NCBI RefSeq assembly: GCF_029784165.1
Contig: NC_073695.1
Span: forward strand, 145,346,528-145,410,527
Direction of reading: 5' to 3'
Length of the DNA: 64,000 nucleotides
Source of the DNA: Wyeomyia smithii
Taxonomy: Eukaryota; Arthropoda; Insecta; Diptera; Culicidae
Shown: in pieces, positions 11,800-23,568 of the stretch
How the letters are laid out: each line of letters begins with the position of its first letter
Position numbering within the stretch: the stretch's first letter is position 1
Notes under the pieces: model-generated
The model's database searches: none
Told to the model about the DNA's origin: nothing
What the model saw: the letters and a program-made list of their open reading frames with translations, nothing else
Made by a program: the position numbers and the translations under genes

Positions 11800-13454
11800 T
11801 TATTGGTTTCCCTGGCTTGGATGAAACCGCCTACCATCTCTAGCAGTGCATTTAGTGCAAGAACGAATCGTTTGACCAAGATCGCCACAACCATAGCAGA
11901 AAACTCTTCTTGGCTCATGGCAATCTCGCCAATTATGGCCCGCTCTTCTACAGTTCCAGCACAGGCTTCGACTCTGTCGCGACTCGCCCTGCTGGTGCTG
12001 TATCTCCCGTCTTACTTCGGTAGACTGTCGGTTACTTCTTTCCGACTTCAATCCAATAGCCGCTATCTCCTCCTCCGAACCGTTTCTTTCGCCCTCGAGA
12101 TCGTTGAATTCCAGATGATGGATGTTGCGTTGACCCCGTGCGTCAGAATATTGTTAGTGATTCATATCGGCTGCGTCTATACCGTGATTGAGGCGTATAA
12201 GATGGTCCAGGTCTTGAACAGAAATAGTTGCAATTTTTGAGCGGTAGTGTTGCCGCATATTATCCCACACCACTTAGAATTTTATCCGGCGAGATAGTGG
12301 CCTAGACAGCATTTTATTTAACCTCTCTATCTCAGTCACAAACGCAATGAACGGTTCCCCTCGCAGTTGTTTCCGCTCTTGAATCTTAAGTCGTATGCCT
12401 TGGTCCTGATTCGGGTTTCCAAATCGGTATCGAATCCGTTCCTCGAAATCATCCCAGTTTTGAAATTCGTCAACGTATTTAAAGAACCAGTCCGAAGCCG
12501 GTCCTTCCAAAATAAGGTGGATATCCCTCAGCAAACTGTAGTCCGATACCCCTTCTCTTCTAGATTTTTTTTTAGTTTGTACAGAAAGTCTTCTACCGGT
12601 ACGGATTTCGTGTCACCTGAGAAGAACAATTTCCAGTGTTCTATCCTTCTGAATGTCGTGGCTCACGGTCCCGCTGGTAGCTAGACATCGACCCCCACGA
12701 TTCGCGCCTACCCTCGCTAACACCTGGGCCTTGTCTTTCGTTTGGACTCTGCCTGCCTCTACACCGATCATGTTGGTCCTCTTCTTCCGAATCGCTGTCG
12801 CTAACTGCTGGTCGAACCGGTCTCGAATCTGAACGTCGATCCGTGTTGTTCTGCGCGCGAACTCGCATGCCGTGACCGCGAAGATTATCCTGCCCGTCCC
12901 AATCTCGGGTTTGATTCTGTAAACCTGGCCTATTCGCACTCTGGTGTACCGGGTTTACCCTCGAACTAAGATTGGTGGATGACACCTGCCGTTGCAATTC
13001 CTTCAACTGATGCTCAAGTTCCAACACACGGCTTTTCATCACTTCATAAGAAGCTTCTTCCAGCTGTTGGTCTACCAGCTGTTTTTAAAAGTAACTCCTC
13101 GATTCTGTTAAGTAACCGGTGATGAGCCTTTTCGCCACCTTCATTTGCTGCCACGTTTATCTGCACTCGAAGGTAGTAGTGCCTTAAACGAGACAACAAA
13201 TTTGGGTTTGCGCCGTCATTTAACAAACGTTAAATTTGATCAACCTGATTGGTGATAAGATCAACTTCCGTTTCAAACTGGTATGGAGCACGATATTTTC
13301 GCCCTACCTTTTTATCGTCTTGGAACAGTCTGCGCAATAATCGCAATTTGCCTGGCATGTCTTCTTGCCGTTCTTCTAGCTGGTTTCGCAGTACCAGCTC
13401 ATAGTCCACTTCTTCGTTTGTCAAATGGTTTGCGTATGGAAACTTCATAGCCAT
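11800..13454 (-). pseudogene. Ty3/gypsy gag with zinc knuckles, broken
   Basis: Segments in order are 13454-13230 (start MAMKFPYANHLTNEEVDYEL), 13226-13044, 13042-12641 (Arg/Gln/Ser-rich linker), 12534-12274 (capsid-like region with GPASDWFFKYV and a QERKQL motif) and 12051-11800 (nucleocapsid). The first knuckle is C-X2-C-X4-H-X4-C (CWNCRRAGHNWRDC). The second (CYGCGDLGQTIRSC) lacks the His. Stops and frame changes separate the segments. The role in particle assembly and RNA packaging is from family knowledge. Confidence 0.85.
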
Positions 13455-13891
13455 CTCGAAAAATTAATTTACAATAATTCACCAAAAAAACCTCACCTAG
13501 CGTTATCATAAATTTCTTTTTTAAAAACGCACTATTTATACCAACAGCCGCGCTCAATAAATTTAGGAAATAATTAGTTCAAGTATGTACAAAGACTTCG
13601 AAACTAGAAGAATTTTTTTTTTAAATGTAAAACTTATAGGATATTATTAATAATGAAACCAAGATTACGACGCATATACAAATAAAAATATGAAGAATAA
13701 GTTATATTAACAACAAGTACTTCAATGTTTTCAATTGTCTCAACCAATCCGAAAAACCATTTATTCCAATAATGTTATCTATAATAATAAAAATAGTGCA
13801 ATTTCTCAAACGGTTGCGCCAAATTTGTAAAAATTTGTTTTAGGCGCAAGATAATTCAAATTATCTGCGAATAAAATTTCAGCCTCTTTTA

Positions 13892-13904
13892 ACGTTGGGC
13901 GCCA
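13892..13904 (-). promoter_or_regulatory. primer binding site, tRNA-Lys type
   Basis: On the minus strand TGGCGCCCAACGT lies three bases after the LTR end. It is complementary to the 3' end expected for insect tRNA-Lys and is used to prime reverse transcription. It fixes the LTR boundary. Confidence 0.8.
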
Positions 13905-13907
13905 ATA

Positions 13908-15547
13908 TGTAGCTGGCCCACAGGCCGCGATGTGTTTCCATCTACTAAATACTTTCCAGGACGTATAAACGAGTAGCTTAAGCACCACCTCCAGAGAGGG
14001 CTACTCGTCGTGTTGAATTTTGCCCAGCACGAAACCTAAACCTCAGAGCAGGTTGTGGAAGAATTGTCCCGAAACGACAAAAAGAAACGGTAGCAATTGT
14101 TGAACGGAAGAATTACTCCGCCGCGCGTACGATAAAACCACTACTCCGCTTAGCCAAAGAACAACCGTCTTATCGAAACACGAAAAACACAAGTGTCCGA
14201 AAAATATCACCACAGGCGGAACACCAACGCCAAATCTTTCTATTCGATTCAGCGGCAATAGTAGGGCTATTTCCCGAGAGCCACCCGGAGTAAAAAAAGA
14301 ACGAACAACGAAAAATTTTACACGTACGCTAATGTGAGAATTCTCCTAGAAAAGATTTACCTGTTTGGGAAGCATATAGTATGTACAATAGGTATTTACA
14401 TCAATTTACATTTATTACATTAAGCGGAATTAACTTAAATCTAACGGGTTAGTGCGTGTACAGTCGGTGATCACATTTTTATTTCCTCGCTTCTGTGTGC
14501 TTCCCTACTTTACTCCTACTGTGCGGTCAAAAGAACTCGTCCAACAGACGGTTGAACGGCGAAAACTTTCTATCAAGAAGGGTTTTTTTGTGTGTCTTTA
14601 TCAGGCCCGGCTCATAGAGCTATTTTTACTCACGGTAGATAAAGAAGTCCCGTCGGTGCTATTAATAGCCCTACCGTCGTTGATTTGTTGCGTCCACTGC
14701 TGTTCTGCTTGGCGTCGTTGGCGTCGATCGATGAGCTGCGATGGCGTCACTCGATGATAAGCGATGGCGTCGATCAATGGGACGCGATGGCGTCGATCAA
14801 TGGGACGCGATGGCGTCGGTCGGACGGTATCAACGGCGTCGTTTGCCGGCTGATCGCAAGGGCCGACGTTTACCCAAAGCAGCAACTTCTAATCCCGTCG
14901 TGGGTCAGCAGCGTGAGGGTGGCAGCGTCGCGCCAGTGCAGCGGCTAATAAAGGGCGAGAAGAAAGCCCAAAAAGGAAGCCGACAACGGCTGATTTGGGT
15001 TTTCAGCATTTTTTGTCGTACGCACATTTAAAACCTCTTACCTTCTTTTTGTAACAATAATGCACGAAAAAGCGTCCGTAGACCGCACTCCTAACTTAAC
15101 CGCACTAGCTAAGCCCTAACGGAAAGGAAAAACTTAACTGAAAAGAACACTCACATTTAAACAAAAGACTTACAAAAAAAAAAAAAACACACGCGAACTA
15201 ATCTAATCACACTACTGCCTCGTTCACGATCAGAATTGAAATGGACGAGTAGTAGTTCTGAAAACCCTCAGATAAGTTGCGTGGCATTCGGTTTTCGCGA
15301 TCGGAAGTAGTTAACCACTTTAACACGATCATTTATGGCTTAAGCGTGAATGATTTTATCTCCTTCTTTCTTCCGTTCTTCCAATCGGACGGAAAATACT
15401 AAGAAAAGGGAATTTGAAATTGCTGAACTCAAGATTGTGGAGTATTTGTATACAAGCGTCTGATTTTCAATTCTATCATGCAATATTGAACAGTGAAACT
15501 AAGTGAAATTGAATGATTTAAATTCGTGTAACAGTGACCATGCTACA
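13908..15547 (-). repeat. 5' LTR of the gypsy element (1640 bp)
   Basis: On the plus strand the block begins TGTAGC and ends GCTACA, a perfect 6-bp terminal inverted repeat, and it adjoins the primer binding site. A 22-bp tandem motif (GATGGCGTCGATCAATGGGA) sits inside at about 14735-14825. The outer end at 15547 is inferred from the terminal motif alone because no second LTR exists in the window for comparison. Confidence 0.6.
14735..14825. repeat. 22-bp tandem repeat inside the LTR
   Basis: About four units of a 22-bp repeat with core GATGGCGTCGATCAATGGGA; the last two full units are identical. The small Trp/Arg-rich open frames over it are artefacts. Confidence 0.85.
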
Positions 15548-15634
15548 CATTCACACACGTTATGTGCACACACCCTATATATATACATACGCTGGATGAT
15601 GTTGGCTTCTCAAACCACCTGGCGGTGCTAGTTT

Positions 15635-15727
15635 CTTTCAGTTTCGGGTTGTATTCACCCAACGATATCTGAATTGGATTACCGCTGGTGGGGTCCAACT
15701 CAGATCGAAGGGAAGCCGAACTGAAAG
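15635..15727 (-). other. nested inverted repeats (potential RNA fold)
   Basis: Two nested stems are visible: an outer one (15635-15647 with 15716-15727, CTTTCAGTTTCGG pairing) and an inner one (15667-15678 with 15694-15705, ATCTGAATTGGA pairing). It lies downstream of the minus-strand promoter at 15847-15945, so it would be in the 5' part of any transcript from it. It could be a structured RNA or simply an old foldback. Confidence 0.45.
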
Positions 15728-15846
15728 AGGTAGTAACTGCAGCTAACCACTACCACCGTCGCTGTTTCCCGCTGCTGCTCAATGCAGCCTTTGCCCACTG
15801 CACTGCCTTCGTTGCTTCTGTCCGATACTGCTGCTCGCTGCTAGTT

Positions 15847-15945
15847 AACTGATTTGCTTGAGGAGAAACAGTCTCTTTTATAGCCTAAAGAGTGCATTCC
15901 CAGGTACTCCATTCTATCGTCCTCGCAGCAAGCGACCAATCAAAA
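15847..15945 (-). promoter_or_regulatory. histone-type polymerase II promoter
   Basis: On the minus strand there is an ATTGG (CCAAT) box at 15936-15940, a TATAAAAG box at 15875-15882 and a TCAGTT initiator at 15847-15852, about 28-30 nt after the TATA box. Spacing and motifs fit insect histone promoters. The upstream 300 bp is repeated on the plus strand at 62650-62950, where a broken H2A gene follows. No histone coding sequence follows here. Confidence 0.6.
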
Positions 15946-16245
15946 GTCGATATTTGCGTTTCGACAATGTTCAACAATTTTCAATAGTATAATAGTTCGA
16001 ACAATCAGATTACAATTTTCTGCATTTGGACGGGTGCCTAAATGATTTTCCAATCAATTGTTACAAAAATGACGGGAATCGGTTGGAAACTGACTGAGTT
16101 TAAAACGTTTGAAATTGGACAATTTTCGTGACGCTCTCGATATTGTCGGTTTTGAAATTGGATCCCTGTATTGAAGTTGGGTCCCTGTATATGTTGCCGT
16201 AAGACGTATTCTACGTCGAAAAGAAAAGGGATTACCAACGCTCAA
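15925..16245 (-). repeat. GACGTAG-start repeat (upstream part of histone-derived unit), inverted copy
   Basis: Read on the minus strand it begins with GACGTAGAATACGTC and TTACGGCAACATATACAGGG and continues to GACTTTTGATTGGTCGC. It matches 62650-62950 (+) along its length by eye with scattered substitutions. It adjoins the LOA fragment at about 16250. Confidence 0.85.
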
Positions 16246-16274
16246 ATGCTAGCCGCTTCTCGGTTAATACAAGG

Positions 16275-16720
16275 TTGAAGGCAATAAGGACAGGAGCAGC
16301 GGAGACTTCAAAAGAACTAGCCTCCAGAACTAATTGTCCTCCAACCTATAAGGAAACACTGAAATGTGTTAGGGTAGGAATTCTCCCAAGAAACTACCTT
16401 AGAAATGAACTCTCCACAACAAACTTAGAACTGATAGAGCAGTCCATCCTCGAGAAGGTTATGGAACAGAGGAGAGAGAAAATGAAACCGAAACTTGTAA
16501 ATCTAAAGTTTAAGTCAAAATAATCACACAACATCCCAAAACTGGAAATCATCTCCGTATTTTTTTCCGAAAAGCGCGGTAAATGATAATAAAACGATTC
16601 TTGGTCTTGTAGAAAGCCAGAACGAAATCAACACTGACGCCTGAAGGATCCTAAAGCGGAATACAATAAACGAACACGCTCAGCTAGTATTGTCAGTGGA
16701 CGATGCTTCTATGCATAAGA
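16275..16720 (+). pseudogene. LOA ORF1 (gag-like) C-terminal remnant
   Basis: The segment 16275-16523 contains YKETLKCVRVGILPRNY and KVMEQRREKMKPKLVN, a signature of ORF1 proteins of LOA-type mosquito elements. After a stop the phase changes, and a further recognisable piece has IESQNE-like LVESQNE (about 16605) followed by an in-frame stop. Such proteins bind element RNA. The N-terminal half may be the fragment at 4396-4879. Confidence 0.75.
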
Positions 16721-16914
16721 TTACTGATTGGGTACTAAGGAAAAGGGATCGTCAATCTGACCTGGGGAATCGCAGAAAATCCCAAGAATCCGAACATAAA
16801 ACCAAGTATTAATTTCATTCAGGAGAATCTTCACCATGCGAGAGGAGCTACTAGGATGCAAAATACAAAATTCAAAATACAACAAGTAAATAAGAAAATC
16901 AAGAAGAAACAGTT

Positions 16915-18425
16915 GGAAATTAATCTGTGAACGTATTGAAAACACATCCACTGCAGCCAGTTTGCAAAAAACCCTGTCTAAAGAACATTCCAACGGTTTA
17001 GGCAAATTGAGAAAAACTGACGGTACTTACACCACAGATTCTCAGGAAACACTGGAAATTATGATGGAAAATCACTTCCCAGGATTATATTCGGATACTG
17101 ATGAAGTGCAGGACCAAACTGGAGAGCAGCTAAGCTCACATGCGACTTGGACTGTATCCCAGGAACTTGCCTGTTTTATATTCAGCCAATCGAAGGTTGT
17201 ATGGGCAATAGACTCTTTCCAACCAAACAAGTCTCCGGGAATGGATGGAATACAGTCAGTTATGCTCCAAAAAAGCAATCAACTGTTTATTCCAATTATT
17301 ACGGAGATGTGTAAGGTGAGCCTAATACTAAATTATATGCCATCTAGTTGGAGACAAACTAGAGTTATTTTCATACCAAAAGCCAGAAAACTAGGTAGGA
17401 CAGTCCCGAAAGCGTTTAGGCCAATTAGTTTAACTTCCATCTTTTTGAAAACCATGGAAAAATTAATCGTCTACTATATTAAAACAGTATATATGAAATC
17501 CAATCAATTAATCAAATATCAATTTGCTTACAAAAACAACGTATTAACCACTAACCCGCTACATATGTTAGTGGGAAAAATCGAAAAATCCATCTATGCC
17601 AAGGAAATTTCCCTGGCAGCCTTTCTTGATATTGAGGAAGCATTTGATAATGCGTCTCACAACTCAATGAAAACACCCATGGAAAGGCATGGCACAGACA
17701 GGAACACAATAAAGTGGATTCATGCCATGCTAATAAGTCGCGAAATAACGGCTAAACTCGGTGGGACGTCCCTAACAAGAAAACTACAAAAAGATGCCCT
17801 CAAGGAGGGATATTATCTCCCCTGTTATGGTCATTGATCGTAGACGATCTTCTTCGGAGCCTATCGGAAAACGGCTTCGAAGTGATAGGTTTTGCAGACG
17901 ACGTAGTGATTTTAGTTAGGGGGAAGCACGACTGCGTTATGTCTAATAAAATGCAAACTGCACTTAATCTCACAGCTCAATGGGGTAGACGAGAGGGATT
18001 GAGTGTAAATCAATCCAAAACAACTATTGTTCCTTTCACTCGAAAAAGGAAATACATTATTCCTTAATTGCGATTGGAAGGCACCGATATAAAGCTTTCC
18101 ACTGAAGTCAAATATCTGGGAATCATACTTGACCAGAAACTGGAACTGGAACACTCGAATAGAACAAACAATTACCAAGGCCACAAACACCCTATGGGTA
18201 TGCAGCAGAGTCATTGGAAAAAGCTGGGGTCTCAAATCCAGCATGATACATTGGATATATAAAACAATAATCATGCCCAGAAAAACCTACGCCTTGTTAG
18301 TTTGGTGGCCCAAAACCACTGAAACATCCACTCAAGTTAAGCTAGGTAATCCAAAGATTGGCCTGTGCATCGATTTGTGGAGCTATGAGAAGCACTCCAT
18401 CAAGAGCCCTAGATGCAATACTTAA
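16915..18425 (+). pseudogene. LOA reverse transcriptase, frameshifted
   Basis: The segment 16962-17837 has SKEHSNGLGKLRKTDGTY, NKSPGMDGI, FRPISLTSIFLKTMEKL and AAFLDIEEAFDNAS (first catalytic Asp). A frameshift occurs inside the QGG box at about 17800-17835. The next segment, 17834-18067, carries GFADDVVIL with the catalytic Asp pair and ends at a stop; a further segment follows to 18425 with WWPKT. It would prime reverse transcription on nicked chromosomal DNA. The upstream endonuclease is absent. Confidence 0.9.
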
Positions 18426-18599
18426 CCTTCTTCCACTTCATCAGGTGGTTCAACTATGAACCACCTGAAAAAAGTGCTCTAAGGCAAAATTGACAGTGCA
18501 ACCTAAAAGAAGGAGATCTAACACGACACCTGAGAATACTGAGAGATTTCCAAATAAATAATCAGATAAATATTAAGGAGGATTGGCTGGAGAGGAAAC

Positions 18600-19432
18600 C
18601 AAATTTCGAAATTCCTTACAGAACAGTAGAGATAGAACGAGGAAGTTGGCAGCAAGGTGAACCCACAATTCGGGATGGTTCACTTTGCTTCTACACACAC
18701 GGTTCTAAAATGAATGGTTCCGCGGGTGCGGGATTCACAGGACCAGGCATTAATAAATTTTTTCCCATGGGACACTGGCCAACAGTATTTCAGACGGAAA
18801 TTTACGCGATAATAGAATGCATGAATACGTATCTGGAAAGAAATTATCGACACGCAAATATTTGCATTTTCTGTGATAGTCAGGCAGCACTTAAAGCCCT
18901 GAATTCTCCTTTCTGCCACTCTAAACTAGTGTGGGAATGCATCCTGTCGCTCGGAAAGTTAGCTATGAAAAACCAGGTTAACTTATACTGGGTTCCTGGT
19001 CATTGTGGAATCGAAGGAAACGAGAAGGCCGACTTACTAATCAGACAATGGTCATCTACTAACTTTGTTGGCCCAGAACCTTTCTGTGGAGTCTCCTCGA
19101 GCGCTCTAAAAGCTGAACTCGGTGAATGGGAGAAAACGACCTTCAAAGCAAACTGGGATGTCATAAGCGGATTACGACAATCGAAAAGATTCATAGAGCC
19201 AAATCGCGAGAAGAGCTTCGTGCTGCTCAGGTTAAATAAGAAAGACTTGAGGACATTCCCAGGTCTTATTACAGGGCACTGTCCGAGTAAGTATCATCTC
19301 AGGAAGATAGGCAAACTTGATGATGATAAATGTCGCCTGTGTGGCATCGAAAGCGAAACTTCAGAACATCTACTCTGCGAATGCCGAATATTAATACAAC
19401 GCAGTTGCGTATCTTCGGTAAGGAACACATAG
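18600..19432 (+). pseudogene. LOA RNase H domain and C-terminal zinc motif, active site altered
   Basis: RNase H motifs are in order: YTHGSKMNGSAGAG, FQTEIYAI, FCDSQAALKAL and WVPGHCGIEGNEKAD. The first catalytic Asp of the usual TDGS is His here (CAC), so the domain should be inactive even where the frame is open. Downstream, CRLCGIESETSEHLLCEC is the Cys/His motif typical of the C-terminus of this clade. The frame is open for 240 codons (18710-19432). Confidence 0.9.
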
Positions 19433-19600
19433 AGCCTACCGAAATTTGGAGGAAAGTCCTGGTGAGGTAATAAACTTCATACGAAGTGCGTTGCCCAAAT
19501 GGGATAAATGTGCTATGTAGCAAGGACATCAACTCGCCAAATAGTGGTGTATCTGCTCGTACGCACTTAGAGTAAGGTGAAGCATACCACAATAGATCAA

Positions 19601-21889
19601 ACAATGGTCGCAGTGGTTCAGTCTTCTACAAGGGAAAAAAACTGGTTAGTTATTGGTTAATAATTGGTTTTTTTGACTTCTTTCCTAATTTCAAATACTT
19701 CTAACCCTAGATAAAAATAATATAGTTTCCGCTTGTTATTATCCTTCTAAGCTTAAATTCTATAATGTTCGTGTGTTCGATAAGCAATCAATTTTTTTTT
19801 GTGTGTGCCAATTAAAATTTACTTTCATGCAATTGGGCTCGAAAGTTCTACCTTCTCGAAAAAAGTTTCAATGCATAATTTGAGCTTAATATGATTTTGG
19901 AAAGTGGATCCTAAAAGCAGTCAAAATTCCACTTTTTTATCAATAGAAAAATGCTCAGGGAATCGAATTTTTTGTATGCTAAATATCTTAGAAGTCGGAT
20001 TGATGTTACATGCATTTAGATTTTGAAGATTGCATTTTTCTAATCGGTAAAATAGTGAATCTTTGACCGTTCCAAAGTTCCTCTTCCCGCAGTAGAAGCT
20101 TATTGTCTATTTTTACATAAAATCTAAAGTTGTTCGAAGTACCAAAACATGTTTTTGACCACCAAGTCTATATTTTGGCATACTTTCATACTTAGAACCG
20201 TGTGTGGAAGTATTTCGGACTAATTATATTTTTGATCATCATCGATCTTTATAGAGCAGAAATTTTGGATTTGTGGAGGACATCCTTCTGCCGCGAATTT
20301 TTCGCAATTTTAGGGATCATGAAAACCCCAGAATTATAGCGGTTTTATAGACATTCTCAGCCAGTTTCATATCGTTAAATGTAATAAATTGCGAAATAAT
20401 TACATGTAAACTGATACAAGATTCTTTTGCGTTCAGCCCGCAACAGCCGAATGGTAAACAAGGAGCTGTCAAAACTTGGCATGGCCGAAGTATGTTCACT
20501 ACAGCAAATATATTTGGACCACGCTTTGAACTACTATTTTGACTTTTATCAACGTGTTAGTGTTCAAACTGGTTTTATAGTATTTTATTGATACTACAAC
20601 AATGAATTGTTTTAAAAATATACGTGTTTGTTACTATGGCTTTGGGTTGACTTCGCCTTGATTTTGTATTCAGCTTTTCACGCACCATAATGGCGGGTGC
20701 TATAATGAAAAGTTCCTAATAGTTTGAACTAATTCTGAAATAATACCAGCTAGAGTCAGTATTTTTTCATTGACTATACTGCCCATAATTTAAAAATTGG
20801 CTAATATACAATTTTTACTAAAATCGAGAAAACAGTTTCTCGTGGTCGTAAACACCCTCAACAAGGTCCCTGCGGAAGTCGATTGCCTAAAAATGCATTT
20901 GGGAAGGCAGCAAATGTGAAACAATCTTGGTTAATCTTCAAAATAATTGAGAAGGTGGCTAATATCCAATATGTTTCTACCTGTGACATATTCACAAACC
21001 AGTGTATTATTACTGTACTTTGTCTAGTCTAACTTTCGAAAATGTGTTGTGGCCTGGTGGTTTTTGGTGAGTGATCGTAAGTCCCTTGCATCAAATTTGA
21101 CTTTTTTATGAAGAATATTTGATGCAACAAGAATTTATTTGCTGTGCTGCGAAACCCAATAATTAAAACATGTGACTGTTTCCTTCTGTCATAAATCTTT
21201 ACATTCTTAAAATGCTATTTAGCTTTTTGATTAGAAGTAATATTAAAGAGATGATTCAGATTTCATTTTGAATTTGATGAGAAAAAAAAAGGAAGTGGAT
21301 TGTGAGATTATCATGAGGAGTAATATTTTCATTATATTGTAATATTGTTGCACGAAACAATTGTCTCGTCATCCTTTTCGTCCTCACTTGTGCTTCCGTG
21401 TTGTTTTATGAAATTTAAAACCATTTTCATCACCAACGAGCACGATATAATTCACACCGTTTGTACATTAGCCAAATTGAACACCAGTTTGTCAACTGAC
21501 TATTCGTTTAAAATTGAAAAAACGGCTACTGCGTTAAAAATACGCGGCGCAATCAAATTTATTTATAATTTCCACGGAAAGTTTACGATTGGTCGAAGAT
21601 TAGACACTCAAAATAGTAGGCATAGTTGACGTAGGACTACAATAGTTTTATATTTCCCTCTGAGGCTCTGTTTGATTTAAGCTCGTTTTACTTTTGGCAC
21701 GGTTCGATTTTGGCACACACGTGCCAAAAACGAGCGATTATGTCTAATCACATTTCTTAGTTTTCTTGATTATTTCAACCAATTTAAGCTGAACATCTTC
21801 CAAAAGAAAGGTATTTTGGTTCTGCCGAAACGGATGACCGGAATCGGTAAAACGTTCCTGGGATATGACCGGAACATGTGCCGGTAATA
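19601..21889. other. non-genic stretch with one GACGTAG site
   Basis: No gene was recognised in 2.3 kb of AT-rich sequence. A small hairpin with TTGCATCAAAT arms lies at about 21084-21126. At 21629 TTGACGTAGGACTAC matches the start motif of the histone-derived repeat. Near 21685-21735 the phrase TTTTGGCAC occurs twice, and again near 24675, suggesting a dispersed small element. Confidence 0.5.
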
Positions 21890-21946
21890 TAATTTATTTA
21901 TTTATTTCACTTCGTCTTCAGTTCAAGCTGTACAGACTGACCTTAA

Positions 21947-23492
21947 CTAGTTATTATATCTTATACTAATTTTAAAACATTGTCTGGTTATATAAAAGTC
22001 AAAAACGTAACTATTATTTAGTAAATTAAAACATTTCTCCAGCGGTTGGTTTTGTCCGAATACTGTAATATGTCTATTTGTCCAGATCAGTGAGCGTGAG
22101 CGTGATCGATGCGCTGGCACGTAGATGTTTACCTGCTGTAGTAGGTCAGGGCAATATATACAATATAGTATATCGAAAGCAAACATGCGTTGCAAGAATG
22201 TGCGTCTCTGGTGCAAGGGTTCTAATCTAATCAATCGGCATCGCTGATCATACGAAGGTAATCTTCGAGGTTCAACCCAAGGTAATCGTCGTAGAGCGAA
22301 GCGAAGAAAACACCGTTGAATCCTTTCCATGCGAACGATTTGGGCTTCTTGATGGGGTGACCATATTTGAACAGCGTATTCAAGAACGCTTCGCACAATC
22401 GAGCAATAGAGTGTTTTAAGAGCATACACATCGCTGAAGTCGCGAGCATTTCGGCGGATGAAACCGAGCAGAGCGAAAGCTTTACATGTTGTTGCTGTGA
22501 TATGGTCGTTAATACACGGCTTACTGTTCATGGTAACTCCTAAGTCCTGTATCGAAGTAACACGTTCTAGGTTGAAACCAGTCACTCTGTTCTCGCAGTG
22601 CTGCTGCGTCCGCGCTCTGGTGAAGCTGATTATTTCACACTTCGTCGCGTTCATCTCCATGCCATTCAATTTACACCAGAACACTATATTGTCGATGTCT
22701 TGCTGTAAAGCGGCACGATCGACCAATGAGCTGATGACTCGGTAAACCTTCAAATCGTCGGCGTTCATGAGGTGATAAAAATTAAGTGGCTCAAGTTGTT
22801 CACAAACAAAACAAAGATTAAAGGGCCGAGGTGGCTGCCATGTGGTACACTAGAAGGTGTCGAAAACCGAGCTGACTCTGCGGAATTAAATTTCACTACA
22901 GCCGATCTGTCCTATAAGTAGGAGCGGAGCCACAAGATGAGCCAGCTAGGGAAACCTAACTTTTCTAGCTTTCTTAGTGTTAGTTCGTGGGGCACCTTAT
23001 CAAGAGCTTTGGCTAAATCTAGGTAGACGCTATCCACTTGGCAATGTTTTTTTCCAAATAAGTGTTAAGCATGCTAGCATAAACCATGAGGTTCGTGGTT
23101 GTAGAGCGGTTTTTAACAAAACCATGTTGATATTGCGATATTATAGGTTTAGCGGCTGCGTACATCCCATCGTGAATCAACAGCTCGAGTATTTTTGCAA
23201 GATAACAGAGAATCGAGATTGGTCGGTAGTTCATAACGTCGTGTGCGTTGCCGGTTTTGTGGATGGGCGTCACGGCAGACAATTTCCATGCGCTAGGGAA
23301 AGTACTTTCTTGTAAAGACAGGTTGAAAATGTGGCATATCGGTAACGCGAGTGTCTCTGCGCATCGCTGAATGAAAGCAGGAGGTAGTTTGTCCGGACCA
23401 GGGCCCTTTGACGGGTCTACAGATTTCAGCGCGGTGGTAACCTCGGCAGTAGTGAATGTCGGACGTAGCAAAAAGTTCGACCGAAGCATCAA
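21947..23492 (-). pseudogene. reverse transcriptase of the non-LTR element, frameshifted
   Basis: The block 23492-23019 has SKGPGPDKLPP, MNYRPISILCYLAKILE and QYQHGFVKNRSTTTNL. A frame change follows around the first catalytic Asp. The block 22768-21947 begins at NADDLKVYR (the usual YADD or FADD has lost its first residue) and runs through CEIISFTR and DLGVTMNSK to a C-terminal FLRFALRRLPW region. Several stops separate the blocks. Confidence 0.85.
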
Positions 23493-23568
23493 TGTCGTTA
23501 CTGGTTGTGCCGTCGTAAGTCATCACTGTCGGGATCGACTGTGTACCTTTCCTGTTTTTGAAGTGGCG

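Larger units (their letters stand above)
8826..15547 (-). mobile_element. Ty3/gypsy LTR retrotransposon, decayed, single LTR
   Basis: Read on the minus strand the order is LTR (15547-13908), primer binding site, gag, protease, reverse transcriptase/RNase H, integrase. This is the Ty3/gypsy order. The integrase end meets family A at about 8825 and no 3' LTR is visible, so the 3' part was lost or the element was truncated. Several frame changes and stops make every gene non-functional. Long LTRs and a Lys-type primer site are known from Osvaldo-like elements; the sub-clade is not certain. Confidence 0.9.
16250..19600 (+). mobile_element. LOA-clade non-LTR retrotransposon, degraded
   Basis: ORF1 piece, reverse transcriptase and RNase H occur in order on the plus strand. 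The endonuclease expected between ORF1 and the reverse transcriptase is missing. Frame changes and stops break all parts. The 3' end is not sharply defined. Confidence 0.85.

Noticed and set aside
14452..15031. Several 87-101 codon frames
   Set aside because: They lie within the gypsy LTR and its 22-bp tandem repeat.
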